DNA of 64,000 nucleotides, from contig CAYGUA010000016.1 of NCBI GenBank assembly GCA_964353015.1, positions 49,590-113,589 of the forward strand. Reading direction: 5' to 3'. The notes under the pieces were generated by a model. The model did no database searches and was not told the origin of the DNA. It saw only the letters and a program-made list of their open reading frames with translations. The stretch is from JAMZMI01 sp964353015 (GTDB taxonomy: Bacteria; Bacteroidota; Bacteroidia; Cytophagales; Cyclobacteriaceae). Shown one piece after another: positions 1-8,607 of this stretch. Positions within the stretch are counted from its first letter, which is position 1; each line of letters starts with the position of its first letter. Position numbers and translations under genes: made by a program.

Positions 1-95
1 GCCGGCATTGTTAAGCCATAGATAAATATGATAAAAGCATACACTATCGGAAAGAGCACAAGAAATATGGAGATATTTTTAATGTACTTTTTCAT
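1..95 (-). CDS. N-terminal fragment of a membrane-anchored protein, partner of the MBOAT gene
   Basis: An ATG at 95-93 overlaps the TGA stop of the MBOAT gene (ATGA), and an open frame runs off the window edge for about 31 codons. The visible residues start MKKYIKNISIFLVLF and form one hydrophobic segment after a short basic start, which fits an inner-membrane anchor or uncleaved signal. MBOAT O-acyltransferases of the AlgI/DltB/PatA type are usually followed by an SGNH/AlgX- or DltD-like partner that completes acetyl transfer in the periplasm. That identity is inference from position, because no catalytic region is visible here. Confidence 0.6.
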   Translation of the reverse strand, partial: MKKYIKNISIFLVLFPIVYAFIIFIYGLTMP

Positions 96-1555
96 CAAAA
101 CTGAAAATAGATAAATGGAAGTTCCTCTGTCTGACCAAACATAGAGATGAGAAAAATAAGTCCGATATAAATGCTCCATCGGCCAAGTCTGTTAGTTCGT
201 GTGCCGGTAAGCTCCAGTCCATGCTGCTTTTCTCTTTGAAACCACTCTACAACTACAAAAAGCATCAAAATCAGTAAGTCGCCCACCAGATATAAATTGG
301 CAAAACCAAAACTTTTTAGCGTAATCGGATCAAATAATCCAGTAAACATTACTTGAAGATAAGAAATAGCATGTGCTAAACTATCGGCACGAAAGAAAAC
401 CCAGGCAATGGTGACTAAGGTAAAAGTGATAGTTATTTGAAACCATTCCCGACCATTGGCTAGCCATTTTCCTTCCGCTACGTTGTTGGTATGTTTTCGA
501 TTTTTACCTAAGATTAACAGGGGTAAAAACAGGGCAGCATGGATGGCTCCCCATGCGATGAATGTCCAATTTGCTCCATGCCAAAATCCACTCACTAGAA
601 AAATGATGAAGGTATTGCGTATCTGCATCCATTTTCCACCACGACTTCCACCAAGTGGAATATAGAGATAATCTCTAAACCAAGTAGACAAGGAAATATG
701 CCATCTTCTCCAAAATTCAGCAATGTCTCTGGAGAAATACGGAAATGCGAAGTTTCGCAACAGATTGAACCCAAATAGTCTGGAAGTACCAATAGCGATA
801 TCTGAATATCCAGAAAAATCACAATAAATCTGAAAAGCAAAAAACACAGCTCCTAAAAACAATATCAATCCAGGATATTCTACATAATCTCTGAAAATGT
901 ATTCGGCATATCTGCCAAGATTGTCGGCAATCACAATCTTTTTAAACAATCCCCACAAAATTTGCCTCGAACCGTCTATGGCTTGTCCATAGTCAAAATG
1001 TCTTTGTTTTTGAAACTGAGGAAGCAAGTTGCTGGCTCTTTCGATGGGGCCTGCCACCAATTGTGGAAAAAAGCTCACAAAAGTGAAAAATGAAACCATA
1101 TCATTGGTCGGTTCCATTTTGCGACGGTAAACATCAATGGTGTAACTGAGCGTCTGGAAAGTGTAAAAGCTTATTCCAACTGGCAAAATCACATTGAGCC
1201 GATCAGGAGAAAACGAATATCCCAAAAAGGTAAACGCCGCACTAAAACTCTCAATGAAAAAGTTGTAATATTTAAAAAAGCCCAACATGCCAAGATTGGC
1301 AATCAGGCTGAATCCAAGTAGCCATTTTCGCCGGTTATCAAGTGTTTCTTTTGATAATCGCTGTGCTAGTGAAAAATCAATGAGCGAACTCAAAAATATC
1401 AGTGATAGAAATCGCCAATCCCACCAACCATAAAAAATATAGCTCGAAATCAAAAGCAAGATATTCTGCGCCCGTATACGCCTCACACCTATCAGCCAGT
1501 AAAGGAGAAAAACAATTGGGAGAAATACGAGAAACTCAATGGAATTGAAAAGCAT
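95..1555 (-). CDS. MBOAT family O-acyltransferase (AlgI-like)
   Basis: The 486-residue protein is highly hydrophobic, with around ten predicted membrane segments. It carries the two MBOAT signatures: WRRWHISLSTWFRDYLYIPLGG with His286, and SGFWHGANWTFIAWG with His326, the expected catalytic histidine. Length matches the AlgI/PatA branch. These inner-membrane proteins pass acyl groups, usually acetyl, from cytoplasmic CoA toward extracytoplasmic polysaccharide or peptidoglycan. The next gene overlaps it by ATGA, suggesting translational coupling to a periplasmic partner. The substrate cannot be told from sequence, since no polysaccharide synthase gene is visible in the window. Confidence 0.9.
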   Translation of the reverse strand: MLFNSIEFLVFLPIVFLLYWLIGVRRIRAQNILLLISSYIFYGWWDWRFLSLIFLSSLIDFSLAQRLSKETLDNRRKWLLGFSLIANLGMLGFFKYYNFFIESFSAAFTFLGYSFSPDRLNVILPVGISFYTFQTLSYTIDVYRRKMEPTNDMVSFFTFVSFFPQLVAGPIERASNLLPQFQKQRHFDYGQAIDGSRQILWGLFKKIVIADNLGRYAEYIFRDYVEYPGLILFLGAVFFAFQIYCDFSGYSDIAIGTSRLFGFNLLRNFAFPYFSRDIAEFWRRWHISLSTWFRDYLYIPLGGSRGGKWMQIRNTFIIFLVSGFWHGANWTFIAWGAIHAALFLPLLILGKNRKHTNNVAEGKWLANGREWFQITITFTLVTIAWVFFRADSLAHAISYLQVMFTGLFDPITLKSFGFANLYLVGDLLILMLFVVVEWFQREKQHGLELTGTRTNRLGRWSIYIGLIFLISMFGQTEELPFIYFQF

Positions 1556-1792
1556 AGATGATGCTTCGGGAAAATATATTGATCAATAATTCGGCAGCAA
1601 ATAACGAGCAATCTCATCTTTTTTCCTAAAAATCTATTTGACACATATTGAATTATTAAAAAAATCAGATTGAAAAAAATAATTAGAAAGGACGAATTAA
1701 ACCGCTTAAAATCAACTGGCTACATGACGTGGCTCATTCAGTTTTTACTAAGAATTAGCTTACTTAATACCAATAAATAAACGAACAGAGTC

Positions 1793-2608
1793 ATGCTAGT
1801 TAAAGATCAAAAAAAACAAAAAACGGATGTCAGCTTGATATGCCATCCGCTGGATGAAAAAGCAGACGCAGTATTGCATAAATCTTCCAAAAAACAATTT
1901 GTATCTAGTTTGATCCAGCTGAAAAATGATCGTGCAGCCCGAGACCACCAACAATCCAAGCTATTTTTTGCGATCGGGCTATCAATAAGTTTATTGTTTG
2001 TGGTTTTCGCATTTGAATGGAAAACATACGAACAAGACGCCTTAGTGGATCTTGGTACAGTTACCAATGACTTCAACGAAATCATTGAGATTCCTCCAAC
2101 AGATCAGCCACCTCCACCCCCACCTCCAAAAAATATAATTTCCCCAGTGATTCGGGAGGTAGATGATAAGGAAATACTTAAAGACATAGAACTAAATATA
2201 GATGTGGAAGTGACCGAAGATATGATTATCGAGGAAACCGCAAGTTTCGACCTTAACATGGAAGCTCCAGCCGAAAAAGCTGAAGAAATTTTCGATATTG
2301 TCGAAACCCAGCCTGAGCCAGTTGGCGGATATAAGGCCTTCTACGAATATGTCGCTGCAAATCTTACCTATCCATCTCGAGCTGCCCGCTTGGATATTAC
2401 TGGTCGTGTTTTCATCCAGTTTGTAGTGGAAAAAGACGGAAGTATTACTGATGTTAAAGTGATTAAGAGCTTATTTGAAGATTGTGATGAAGAGGCGGTG
2501 AGGGTCATCCAGAATGCTCCAAAATGGAACCCTGGCAAGCAGCGTGGAAATCCAGTGCGGGTTTACCAAAGAGTACCAATTATGTTTGTTCTCAAAGAGA
2601 GAGAATAA
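1793..2608 (+). CDS. TonB family energy-transducing protein
   Basis: The protein has 271 residues. A cytoplasmic basic N-terminus of about 55 residues precedes one membrane segment (about 57-76), a proline-rich stretch (PPTDQPPPPPPP, about 101-112), an acidic linker, and a TonB C-terminal domain (about 178-268) starting GGYKAFYEYVAANLTYPSRA. This is the Bacteroidota TonB layout, coupling the proton motive force to outer-membrane receptors. The cytoplasmic extension is longer than in E. coli TonB. No exbB/exbD lies beside it, so it probably uses a complex encoded elsewhere. A strong bidirectional terminator follows. Confidence 0.88.
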   Translation: MLVKDQKKQKTDVSLICHPLDEKADAVLHKSSKKQFVSSLIQLKNDRAARDHQQSKLFFAIGLSISLLFVVFAFEWKTYEQDALVDLGTVTNDFNEIIEIPPTDQPPPPPPPKNIISPVIREVDDKEILKDIELNIDVEVTEDMIIEETASFDLNMEAPAEKAEEIFDIVETQPEPVGGYKAFYEYVAANLTYPSRAARLDITGRVFIQFVVEKDGSITDVKVIKSLFEDCDEEAVRVIQNAPKWNPGKQRGNPVRVYQRVPIMFVLKERE

Positions 2609-2640
2609 TAAATTTTTCAACTAAACATTCAAAATAAAAA

Positions 2641-2665
2641 AGACCTGCAATGCGGGTCTTTTTTA
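2641..2665. terminator. Bidirectional intrinsic terminator between tonB and uspA
   Basis: Arms AGACCTGC and GCGGGTCT (one G-U pair) close an AAT loop. The stem is preceded by a run of A and followed by TTTTTTATA, so it can end the tonB transcript on + and the convergent UspA transcript on -. Confidence 0.85.
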
Positions 2666-2691
2666 TATAATGTAAAATAAATAGAAGATTT

Positions 2692-3105
2692 TTAAGCAAC
2701 TGCTGCTTCCTGTTTTGTGGCTGGCACAACCATTACCGGGCAGTTTAAGTGATGCATGATATATCCGGTAAGGCTGCCGATTTCATTTCCACCTGTCCCA
2801 TTCAAACCCATCACCACCATATCTATATTCAGCACTGTAATCAATTTTTCTATTTCACTTTTTGGTTCTCCAGCTATAATGATTCCTTCAATGGAAACAT
2901 CATATATGGCCGATAGATTTAGCGCAATGTTCTCTAGTCTACTTCTCACCTCATCTTCATATTCCTTGTCATCATTAGATTGGGTGATATGTACCAAACT
3001 TAGCGGAGCTTTACTGATCCGAGCAATTTTAATGCCGGCCAACACCGCCTGCCAGGCCGTGGGTGAAAAATCTGTAGGTACAAGAACTCCTTTAATACTA
3101 TCCAT
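2692..3105 (-). CDS. Universal stress protein (UspA family)
   Basis: The 137-residue protein is a single Usp domain. It starts with the strand-loop KGVLVPTDFSPTAWQAV and has the ATP-binding glycine pattern near its end: MGLNGTGGNEIGS (residues 99-111), followed by CPVMVVP. The G-x2-G-x9-G-S spacing suggests the ATP-binding branch. UspA proteins are cytoplasmic and accumulate under starvation or redox stress. The specific role here is unknown. It is transcribed alone and converges on tonB. Confidence 0.88.
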   Translation of the reverse strand: MDSIKGVLVPTDFSPTAWQAVLAGIKIARISKAPLSLVHITQSNDDKEYEDEVRSRLENIALNLSAIYDVSIEGIIIAGEPKSEIEKLITVLNIDMVVMGLNGTGGNEIGSLTGYIMHHLNCPVMVVPATKQEAAVA

Positions 3106-3210
3106 TTTCTTTCATCAACAGCTCAAATATGCTAGTATCAGATTTTTTTAAGTATGACATTTATCACTATGGTAATTGATTATCTTCGGCTCAACACAAT
3201 AGCGATTGGA

Positions 3211-3218
3211 TAGATTTG
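3211..3218 (+). promoter_or_regulatory. -7 element (TAGATTTG) for the kinase-regulator pair
   Basis: This is an exact match to the Bacteroidota -7 consensus TAnnTTTG, about 98 bp upstream of the sensor kinase ATG. No clear TTTG is seen at -33. It is the only exact match found in the 210 bp gap. Confidence 0.45.
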
Positions 3219-3315
3219 TCCTCGTAATGTGAATAATTAATTAAAATCGAAAGTAGACTTCTACAGATTGTAGTTAGATTTTAAATTCAACCCACATTCA
3301 AATCATAGAAAAACT

Positions 3316-4902
3316 ATGGATTCCGGATTAGACCTGGTAAGACTTGTATTCAGTTCTGCCTCTGAGGGTATCATCATTTCTGATATCAAAGGGAGAATAA
3401 TTTCAGCTAATCCCATGGCGGAAAAAATGTTTGGGTATGAGGCATCCGGTCTTGAGGGAATAACAATTGAGGATCTGGTACCTGACTCGGTAAGGGGCAT
3501 GCATCATGCACATAGGGAAGGCTACTTTAAAAATCCAAATCCACGACCTATGGGTATTGGTTTAGATCTGAATGGCAAAAGAAGAGACGGTAAAGTTTTT
3601 CCGATTGAAATCAGTCTGAGCCATTTTGCGCAGGAAGAAAATCGATTTGTAGCAGCATTTGTAAATGATATCACCGAAAGAAAAAAGAGTGAAGAGACTT
3701 TAAAAAAATATGCCTCACAGCTCCAGGAGATGGTAAAAGAGCGCACCCAGGAACTAGAACATCTAAATCTTGGCCTTAAGCGTGAAGTCATGGAAAGGCG
3801 TGCAGCAGAAATCGCATTGAGAAAAAGTCAAAAACTCTATGAAGTAGTGGCCAAAAATTTTCCTGGAGGCACGGTCAGCATCATAGATCAGGATTTCAAA
3901 GTCCTGTTCATAGAAGGTAAAGGTCTAAATGAAAATGAAAGGCTCATCACAAAGCCAGATAGTTTCATCAAGAAATTACCAGAAAGTGTAAGAGAAGAAT
4001 CAAAATCCAATCTAGATAAATGTGTGAAGGGAGAACAAATATCTTGGGTTTACGAAACCAAAAAAGACTCAATCATGGTACATGCAGTGCCTATCACATT
4101 TGAAAAGGGAATTCCCGAACAAATACTTGTGGTAGAAGAAAATATCACAGAAGTAAAAAAAGCAGAAAAAGAAATGCGAAAACTACTCGAACGCGAACGA
4201 GAGTTAAGCGAAATGAAGTCTCGTTTTGTCTCTATGGCCTCACACGAATTTCGCACACCACTCAGTACGATTCTTTCATCTACTAATCTGATTTCCAAAT
4301 ATCAGGATGGTGATCAGCAAGATAAAAGAGACAAACATCTAACCAGGATCAGGTCGGCAGTAAAAAATCTCACAGAAATACTCAACGATTTTTTATCGCT
4401 TGAAAGACTCGATTCGGGGGTCATGGAACTCTTCTATCAGAAAATCGATCTTGTCAATTTCATGGAAGAAATTTTAGATGAGCTGAGTGGAATTAAAAAA
4501 CCGGGACAGAACTTCACGTTGAAGCATGCCAAAATCAATACTTTTGTTTGTGACTCTAAACTTTTGAAAAATGTATTGATCAATCTCATTTCCAATGCGA
4601 TCAAATATTCTAAAGAAAATTCAAACATAATCATTGAGGTTACTCAACATAAGTCAGATATATCGATTAAAATCCAGGATCAGGGCATAGGCATACCAAA
4701 AGAAGAACAAGCACATCTCTTCGAAAGATTTTTTAGAGCCAAAAATGCTTTTAACATTCAGGGAACTGGACTAGGATTGCATATAGTACATAAATATGTG
4801 ACATTGCTGGAAGGAAGTATTAATTTGGAAAGCGAAGAAGGAAAAGGAACAACCATAACTGTAACATTACCAAATGGAAAAGAAGAAAATATTAGTCATT
4901 GA
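3316..4902 (+). CDS. PAS-domain sensor histidine kinase
   Basis: The protein has 528 residues and no membrane segment, so it is probably a cytoplasmic sensor. Order: PAS domain (about 5-120), coiled coil (about 120-165), second PAS-like domain (about 170-285), HisKA with phospho-accepting His310 in SMASHEFRTPLS, and HATPase_c (about 400-520) with the N box (NLISNAIKYS), DQGIGIP and GTGLGLHI motifs. It should autophosphorylate and pass phosphate to the receiver of the next gene, which it overlaps by 29 bp. The signal is unknown. No haem- or flavin-specific PAS residues could be assigned. Confidence 0.9.
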   Translation: MDSGLDLVRLVFSSASEGIIISDIKGRIISANPMAEKMFGYEASGLEGITIEDLVPDSVRGMHHAHREGYFKNPNPRPMGIGLDLNGKRRDGKVFPIEISLSHFAQEENRFVAAFVNDITERKKSEETLKKYASQLQEMVKERTQELEHLNLGLKREVMERRAAEIALRKSQKLYEVVAKNFPGGTVSIIDQDFKVLFIEGKGLNENERLITKPDSFIKKLPESVREESKSNLDKCVKGEQISWVYETKKDSIMVHAVPITFEKGIPEQILVVEENITEVKKAEKEMRKLLERERELSEMKSRFVSMASHEFRTPLSTILSSTNLISKYQDGDQQDKRDKHLTRIRSAVKNLTEILNDFLSLERLDSGVMELFYQKIDLVNFMEEILDELSGIKKPGQNFTLKHAKINTFVCDSKLLKNVLINLISNAIKYSKENSNIIIEVTQHKSDISIKIQDQGIGIPKEEQAHLFERFFRAKNAFNIQGTGLGLHIVHKYVTLLEGSINLESEEGKGTTITVTLPNGKEENISH

Positions 4903-5920
4903 AGACAGTGAAGAAATGAGAGACAATATTGCTGAGCTACTCGATCTCAGCAATTATGAAGTTTTTCAAGCCGCCAATGGTAAGGATGGTGTAAAAATCG
5001 CCATCAGCCAACAGCCAGATCTAATAGTATGTGATATCATGATGCCAGTGATGGACGGCTATGAAGTGCTCTATTTGCTATCTCAAAATCCTAATACATC
5101 AGCTATTCCCTTCATATTCCTTACCGCAAAAGCTGAAAAAACAGATTTCAGAAAGGGAATGAATCTTGGCGCAGATGACTACCTCACCAAGCCTTTTGAA
5201 GAGATGGAGTTGCTCGAAGCAATAGAGAGAAGGTTGAAAAAATATGATCAACTACAATCTGAGAGAAAAGGTGGCGTAGAAACTTTTCTTGATATGGCTG
5301 CTACCAATTATAAAAGTCTGGAAAGTCTGAAGCAAAACAGGAAAACGCGAGTTTACGATAAAAAAGAATCCATTTATAAGGAAGGCGACTTTCCTCATTA
5401 TCTGTATGCAATAAAAACCGGCAAAGTCAAGACATTCAGAATCAATGAAGATGGCAAGCAATTTATCCATCAGGTGATGACTGAGGGCGAATTTATGGGG
5501 CAGCACGCACTCATTCAGGATGTGAATCACACCGAATTCGCAGAAGCTTTGGAGCCAACCGAAATCATTCTGATCCCTCGGCTTGATTTTCAAAACCTTG
5601 TATTTCAAAACAGAGATGTTGCTTCTCAGTTCATCAAAATGCTATCAAAAGACATCATCGAAAAGGAACAGGAACTCATCGGACTGGCATACGATACATT
5701 GAGAAAACGCACTGCCCATAACCTGATCAGATTGCTGGAAGCCAATCACGACCAGCCGGCAATTGTGGTGAGTAGAAATGATCTGGCTAGTATGGTCGGA
5801 ACTGCTACAGAATCGGTAATTCGAGTGTTATCAGAATTTAAAAAGGATGGTTTGATCAAAATAGATGGCAGTCAGATCACCTTGTTAAAAGCAGATGACA
5901 TTAGAAAAATCAGGTTTTAA
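4874..5920 (+). CDS. Response regulator fused to a CRP/FNR-type transcription factor
   Basis: The protein has 348 residues. The N-terminal receiver (1-125) has the acidic pocket E10/D11, phospho-acceptor Asp54 in VCDIMMPVMDG, Thr84 and Lys106. A cyclic-nucleotide-binding-like beta roll follows (about 155-275: YKEGDFPHYLYAIKTGKVK), then a CRP-type winged helix (about 285-348) with recognition segment SRNDLASMVGTATESVIRVL. It lacks FNR-type cysteine clusters. It is probably a phosphorylation-controlled DNA-binding protein. The ATG lies inside the kinase reading frame, which supports tight coupling. Whether the beta roll binds a nucleotide is unknown. Confidence 0.88.
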   Translation: MEKKKILVIEDSEEMRDNIAELLDLSNYEVFQAANGKDGVKIAISQQPDLIVCDIMMPVMDGYEVLYLLSQNPNTSAIPFIFLTAKAEKTDFRKGMNLGADDYLTKPFEEMELLEAIERRLKKYDQLQSERKGGVETFLDMAATNYKSLESLKQNRKTRVYDKKESIYKEGDFPHYLYAIKTGKVKTFRINEDGKQFIHQVMTEGEFMGQHALIQDVNHTEFAEALEPTEIILIPRLDFQNLVFQNRDVASQFIKMLSKDIIEKEQELIGLAYDTLRKRTAHNLIRLLEANHDQPAIVVSRNDLASMVGTATESVIRVLSEFKKDGLIKIDGSQITLLKADDIRKIRF

Positions 5921-5956
5921 ATAACAAAATTTGATTTTTCTGAAGCATAGATGAAG

Positions 5957-5984
5957 CATGTTCAAATTTATAAATTTGAACATG
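5957..5984. repeat. Perfect 28-bp palindrome between convergent genes
   Basis: The half-site CATGTTCAAATTTA is followed at once by its exact reverse complement. It lies 36 bp after the receiver-CRP gene and 21 bp from the end of the convergent outer-membrane gene. No T-run follows on either strand, so it is not a typical intrinsic terminator. It could be a bidirectional 3'-end hairpin or a dimeric protein-binding site. Confidence 0.7.
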
Positions 5985-6005
5985 TGGATTACTAAATCTA
6001 CCCAA

Positions 6006-6911
6006 TCAATCTATCGGCAAGTTATAAACCAACCGAAAATCTATGATCGGGCCGGGATCGAACGCGACATTCTTCTGGGTTCGGTCATCCCCTATCGTGA
6101 ATATCGCAATGCGTAAATCGACTTTATCTCCATTGGCATATTGGGTATAACTTCTCCCCATTGCATAACCAAATCGGGTTTCGAAATACAGATTCCCTGC
6201 AAGTTTGTATCGACCAAAAAGTGTCAAGTCAATAGATTTTCTTTCAATATAATCACTGGCATAAATCTGATCGCCTATGTGGAATGAGGTAATCAACCCA
6301 AAGAGACTGAGCCCCAAACCAAACCTATTTGTAGCCTGAAAATTCAGTTTCGCATAAACAGGAAGCAACCCTGCGATGGACCATTTTGATCCCATTTTCC
6401 AATCCAAATAAACTGCAGGCACGAACATATTACCAAATCTTTCCCGATTATACATCAAACCATATCTCATCATCAGGTCGCTGCTAAATCGCTTTTCATA
6501 CAATCCGATACCACCTAATTGAAAATGCTCTCTGTTGATATTGTTCAGGTCTGACATCATTCTCGGCACAAAAAGCAATTGAAATCCTGAATTTTGTGAG
6601 AGCTTTTTAACCAACCCCGTTTGAATGATCAATCCATGAATTTTGGTTGGATCAATCGTGTTTGTGAAGCCGGCCGAATAATCTACATAAAAAGCCTGAT
6701 AGTTGATGTCCGAAAACCATATGGTTGTTTCTGATAAAACGATGGGGACTTTCAGATTGACCATGCCTACATTTTCTGTGGCATTTCCTTTTACATCACT
6801 TGTAGATTGGGTAAAACCATGTCTAAATGAAGCCGTGAATAAATCGATACTTTGCTGCGCCAGTACAGAAAATGAAGAAAGCATCAGCAAAAAGATTGGG
6901 GTGAGTTTCAC
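6006..6911 (-). CDS. Probable outer-membrane beta-barrel protein (DUF6268-like)
   Basis: The 301-residue protein has a signal peptide (MKLTPIFLLMLSSFSVLAQ, cleavage near 18-19). The rest alternates polar and hydrophobic residues with many aromatic girdle positions and ends in a strand (IDFRLVYNLPID), as expected of a 12-14-strand barrel. It resembles the DUF6268 family of Bacteroidota outer-membrane proteins; this is recognition by eye, not a search. It is a single gene, with no partner that suggests a substrate. Confidence 0.65.
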   Translation of the reverse strand: MKLTPIFLLMLSSFSVLAQQSIDLFTASFRHGFTQSTSDVKGNATENVGMVNLKVPIVLSETTIWFSDINYQAFYVDYSAGFTNTIDPTKIHGLIIQTGLVKKLSQNSGFQLLFVPRMMSDLNNINREHFQLGGIGLYEKRFSSDLMMRYGLMYNRERFGNMFVPAVYLDWKMGSKWSIAGLLPVYAKLNFQATNRFGLGLSLFGLITSFHIGDQIYASDYIERKSIDLTLFGRYKLAGNLYFETRFGYAMGRSYTQYANGDKVDLRIAIFTIGDDRTQKNVAFDPGPIIDFRLVYNLPID

Positions 6912-7064
6912 GTGTTGAATTTACGCAAATTGTTGGGGATAAATTAACCAAATAAAACTGTTGAAATATATGATCCATAAAACCCTGGCCGCATATGTCT
7001 ATATTTATGATTGAAGCGCAAGTTTTCAAAACAACATTCATTCGATTCACCAACCCGCCTTAAA

Positions 7065-8591
7065 ATGAAAATATCCTTTTACAGCACCATTTTGCTCTTG
7101 ATACTTGGCTGCAATTCGCCAGTCAAAAAATCAACCATTGAGGAAACAAGTTTCTGTGATAAAATTCATCGAAATGACTCAATTACGCTCACCTCCCAGC
7201 TCGAAAGTATTGCTCATTTGATGAATGAAAAAACAGGAGTTTATGTGCTGGAAGATGGCGGTGGCTCTCTCGTGACTCGTGCCTGGTTGAGTGAATACGC
7301 TGAAAACACGATAGATATTCAGTATTTCATTTTCTCCACAGATAATGTTGGGTTAATTGCCTGTGATTATTTGGTGCGTGCGGCGGATCGAGGAGTAAAG
7401 GTGCGCATCCTACTGGATGACATGATGGTAGATGCAGACATATCAGATATTATCACTCTGAATTCGCACAAAAACATCACGATCAAAATCTACAATCCTG
7501 GGATGAATCTGGGCAAAAATATTTTCGGCACATTAAAAAAACTCGCTACAGATTACAGATCAGCAAATCAACGCATGCACAACAAGACGTTTATTGTGGA
7601 TGATAAAATAACTATAACAGGAGGTCGAAATATTGCTGATGAATATTTCGACTACAATCATGAATACAATTTCCGGGATCGGGATGTGCTTTTGGTTGGC
7701 AAAGTGACCAAAGACGTTAGCTCGTCCTTCGAAGATTTTTGGAACAGCACCTTGAGTGTTTCGCCTGATCAATTGGTCGACAAAAAATCTAATCGGGAAA
7801 ATGAGATTATATTCGACAAACTCCATGAATACGCATGCAACCCGGATAATTTTTGGCCTCAAATTCGATTGAAAATCGAAAATTTCCCTTCTACCATTCA
7901 ATACATCAAGGATGCCGACAAAATGGTCTGGATTGATGATGTTTCATTCATATCTGATAACCCAGGTAAAAATGATGGTTCTGAAGGACTTGGTGGCGGA
8001 GGGAAATCTACATCTTCTTTGATAGCATTAATCCAACAAGCCTCCACGACCATTGACATTCAGTCGCCTTATCTTGTGACTACAGCGCTCGGTCAAAACC
8101 TATTTCGTGAAGCAGTGAACCGTGGTGTCAAAGTCCGGATTCTTACCAACAGTCTGGCTTCTACTGATAATCTTGAGGCATTTGCGGGTTATCAGAAAGA
8201 TCGACAAAAACTACTGGAAACTGGAGTTGAAATTTTTGAATTTCGACCAGATGCCGCCGAACGAACAAAAATCATGACTGGAGAATTGCAACAAACCATA
8301 GACTTTAAGCCCATTTTTGGACTTCATGCCAAATCGATGGTAATAGACGGAAATATTACTGTGATCGGCACCTTCAATTTAGATCCGAGGAGTGCCAATT
8401 TGAATACAGAGTGCATTACAGTTATTCATTCTGAAAAGGTGGCGCAAGGCGTGCTTTCCGGAATGGAAACAGAATTCCTGCCGGAAAATTCTTGGCAAAC
8501 TACGTTGACTTCAAATCCAGATGATGAAGCTGGAAATATGAAACAAGTGAAAACCTGGACAAGAAAAATTTTACCTAAGAATATCCTGTAA
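7065..8591 (+). CDS. Phospholipase D-like lipoprotein (cardiolipin synthase C-type)
   Basis: I chose the ATG at 7065, giving 508 residues. It directly precedes a lipoprotein signal (MKISFYSTILLLILGC, Cys16), while an upstream in-frame start at 7011 would bury the signal. Two HKD motifs are complete: H172NKTFIVDDKITITGGRN and H421AKSMVIDGNITVIGTFN. Two PLD domains in one lipidated protein resemble the ClsC/YmdC group, which joins phospholipids to make cardiolipin. Placement in the periplasmic leaflet is inference from the lipobox. It converges on the esterase gene, with a 16 bp gap and no terminator between them. Confidence 0.82.
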   Translation: MKISFYSTILLLILGCNSPVKKSTIEETSFCDKIHRNDSITLTSQLESIAHLMNEKTGVYVLEDGGGSLVTRAWLSEYAENTIDIQYFIFSTDNVGLIACDYLVRAADRGVKVRILLDDMMVDADISDIITLNSHKNITIKIYNPGMNLGKNIFGTLKKLATDYRSANQRMHNKTFIVDDKITITGGRNIADEYFDYNHEYNFRDRDVLLVGKVTKDVSSSFEDFWNSTLSVSPDQLVDKKSNRENEIIFDKLHEYACNPDNFWPQIRLKIENFPSTIQYIKDADKMVWIDDVSFISDNPGKNDGSEGLGGGGKSTSSLIALIQQASTTIDIQSPYLVTTALGQNLFREAVNRGVKVRILTNSLASTDNLEAFAGYQKDRQKLLETGVEIFEFRPDAAERTKIMTGELQQTIDFKPIFGLHAKSMVIDGNITVIGTFNLDPRSANLNTECITVIHSEKVAQGVLSGMETEFLPENSWQTTLTSNPDDEAGNMKQVKTWTRKILPKNIL

Positions 8592-8607
8592 GAGGCACGG
8601 ATTGATT

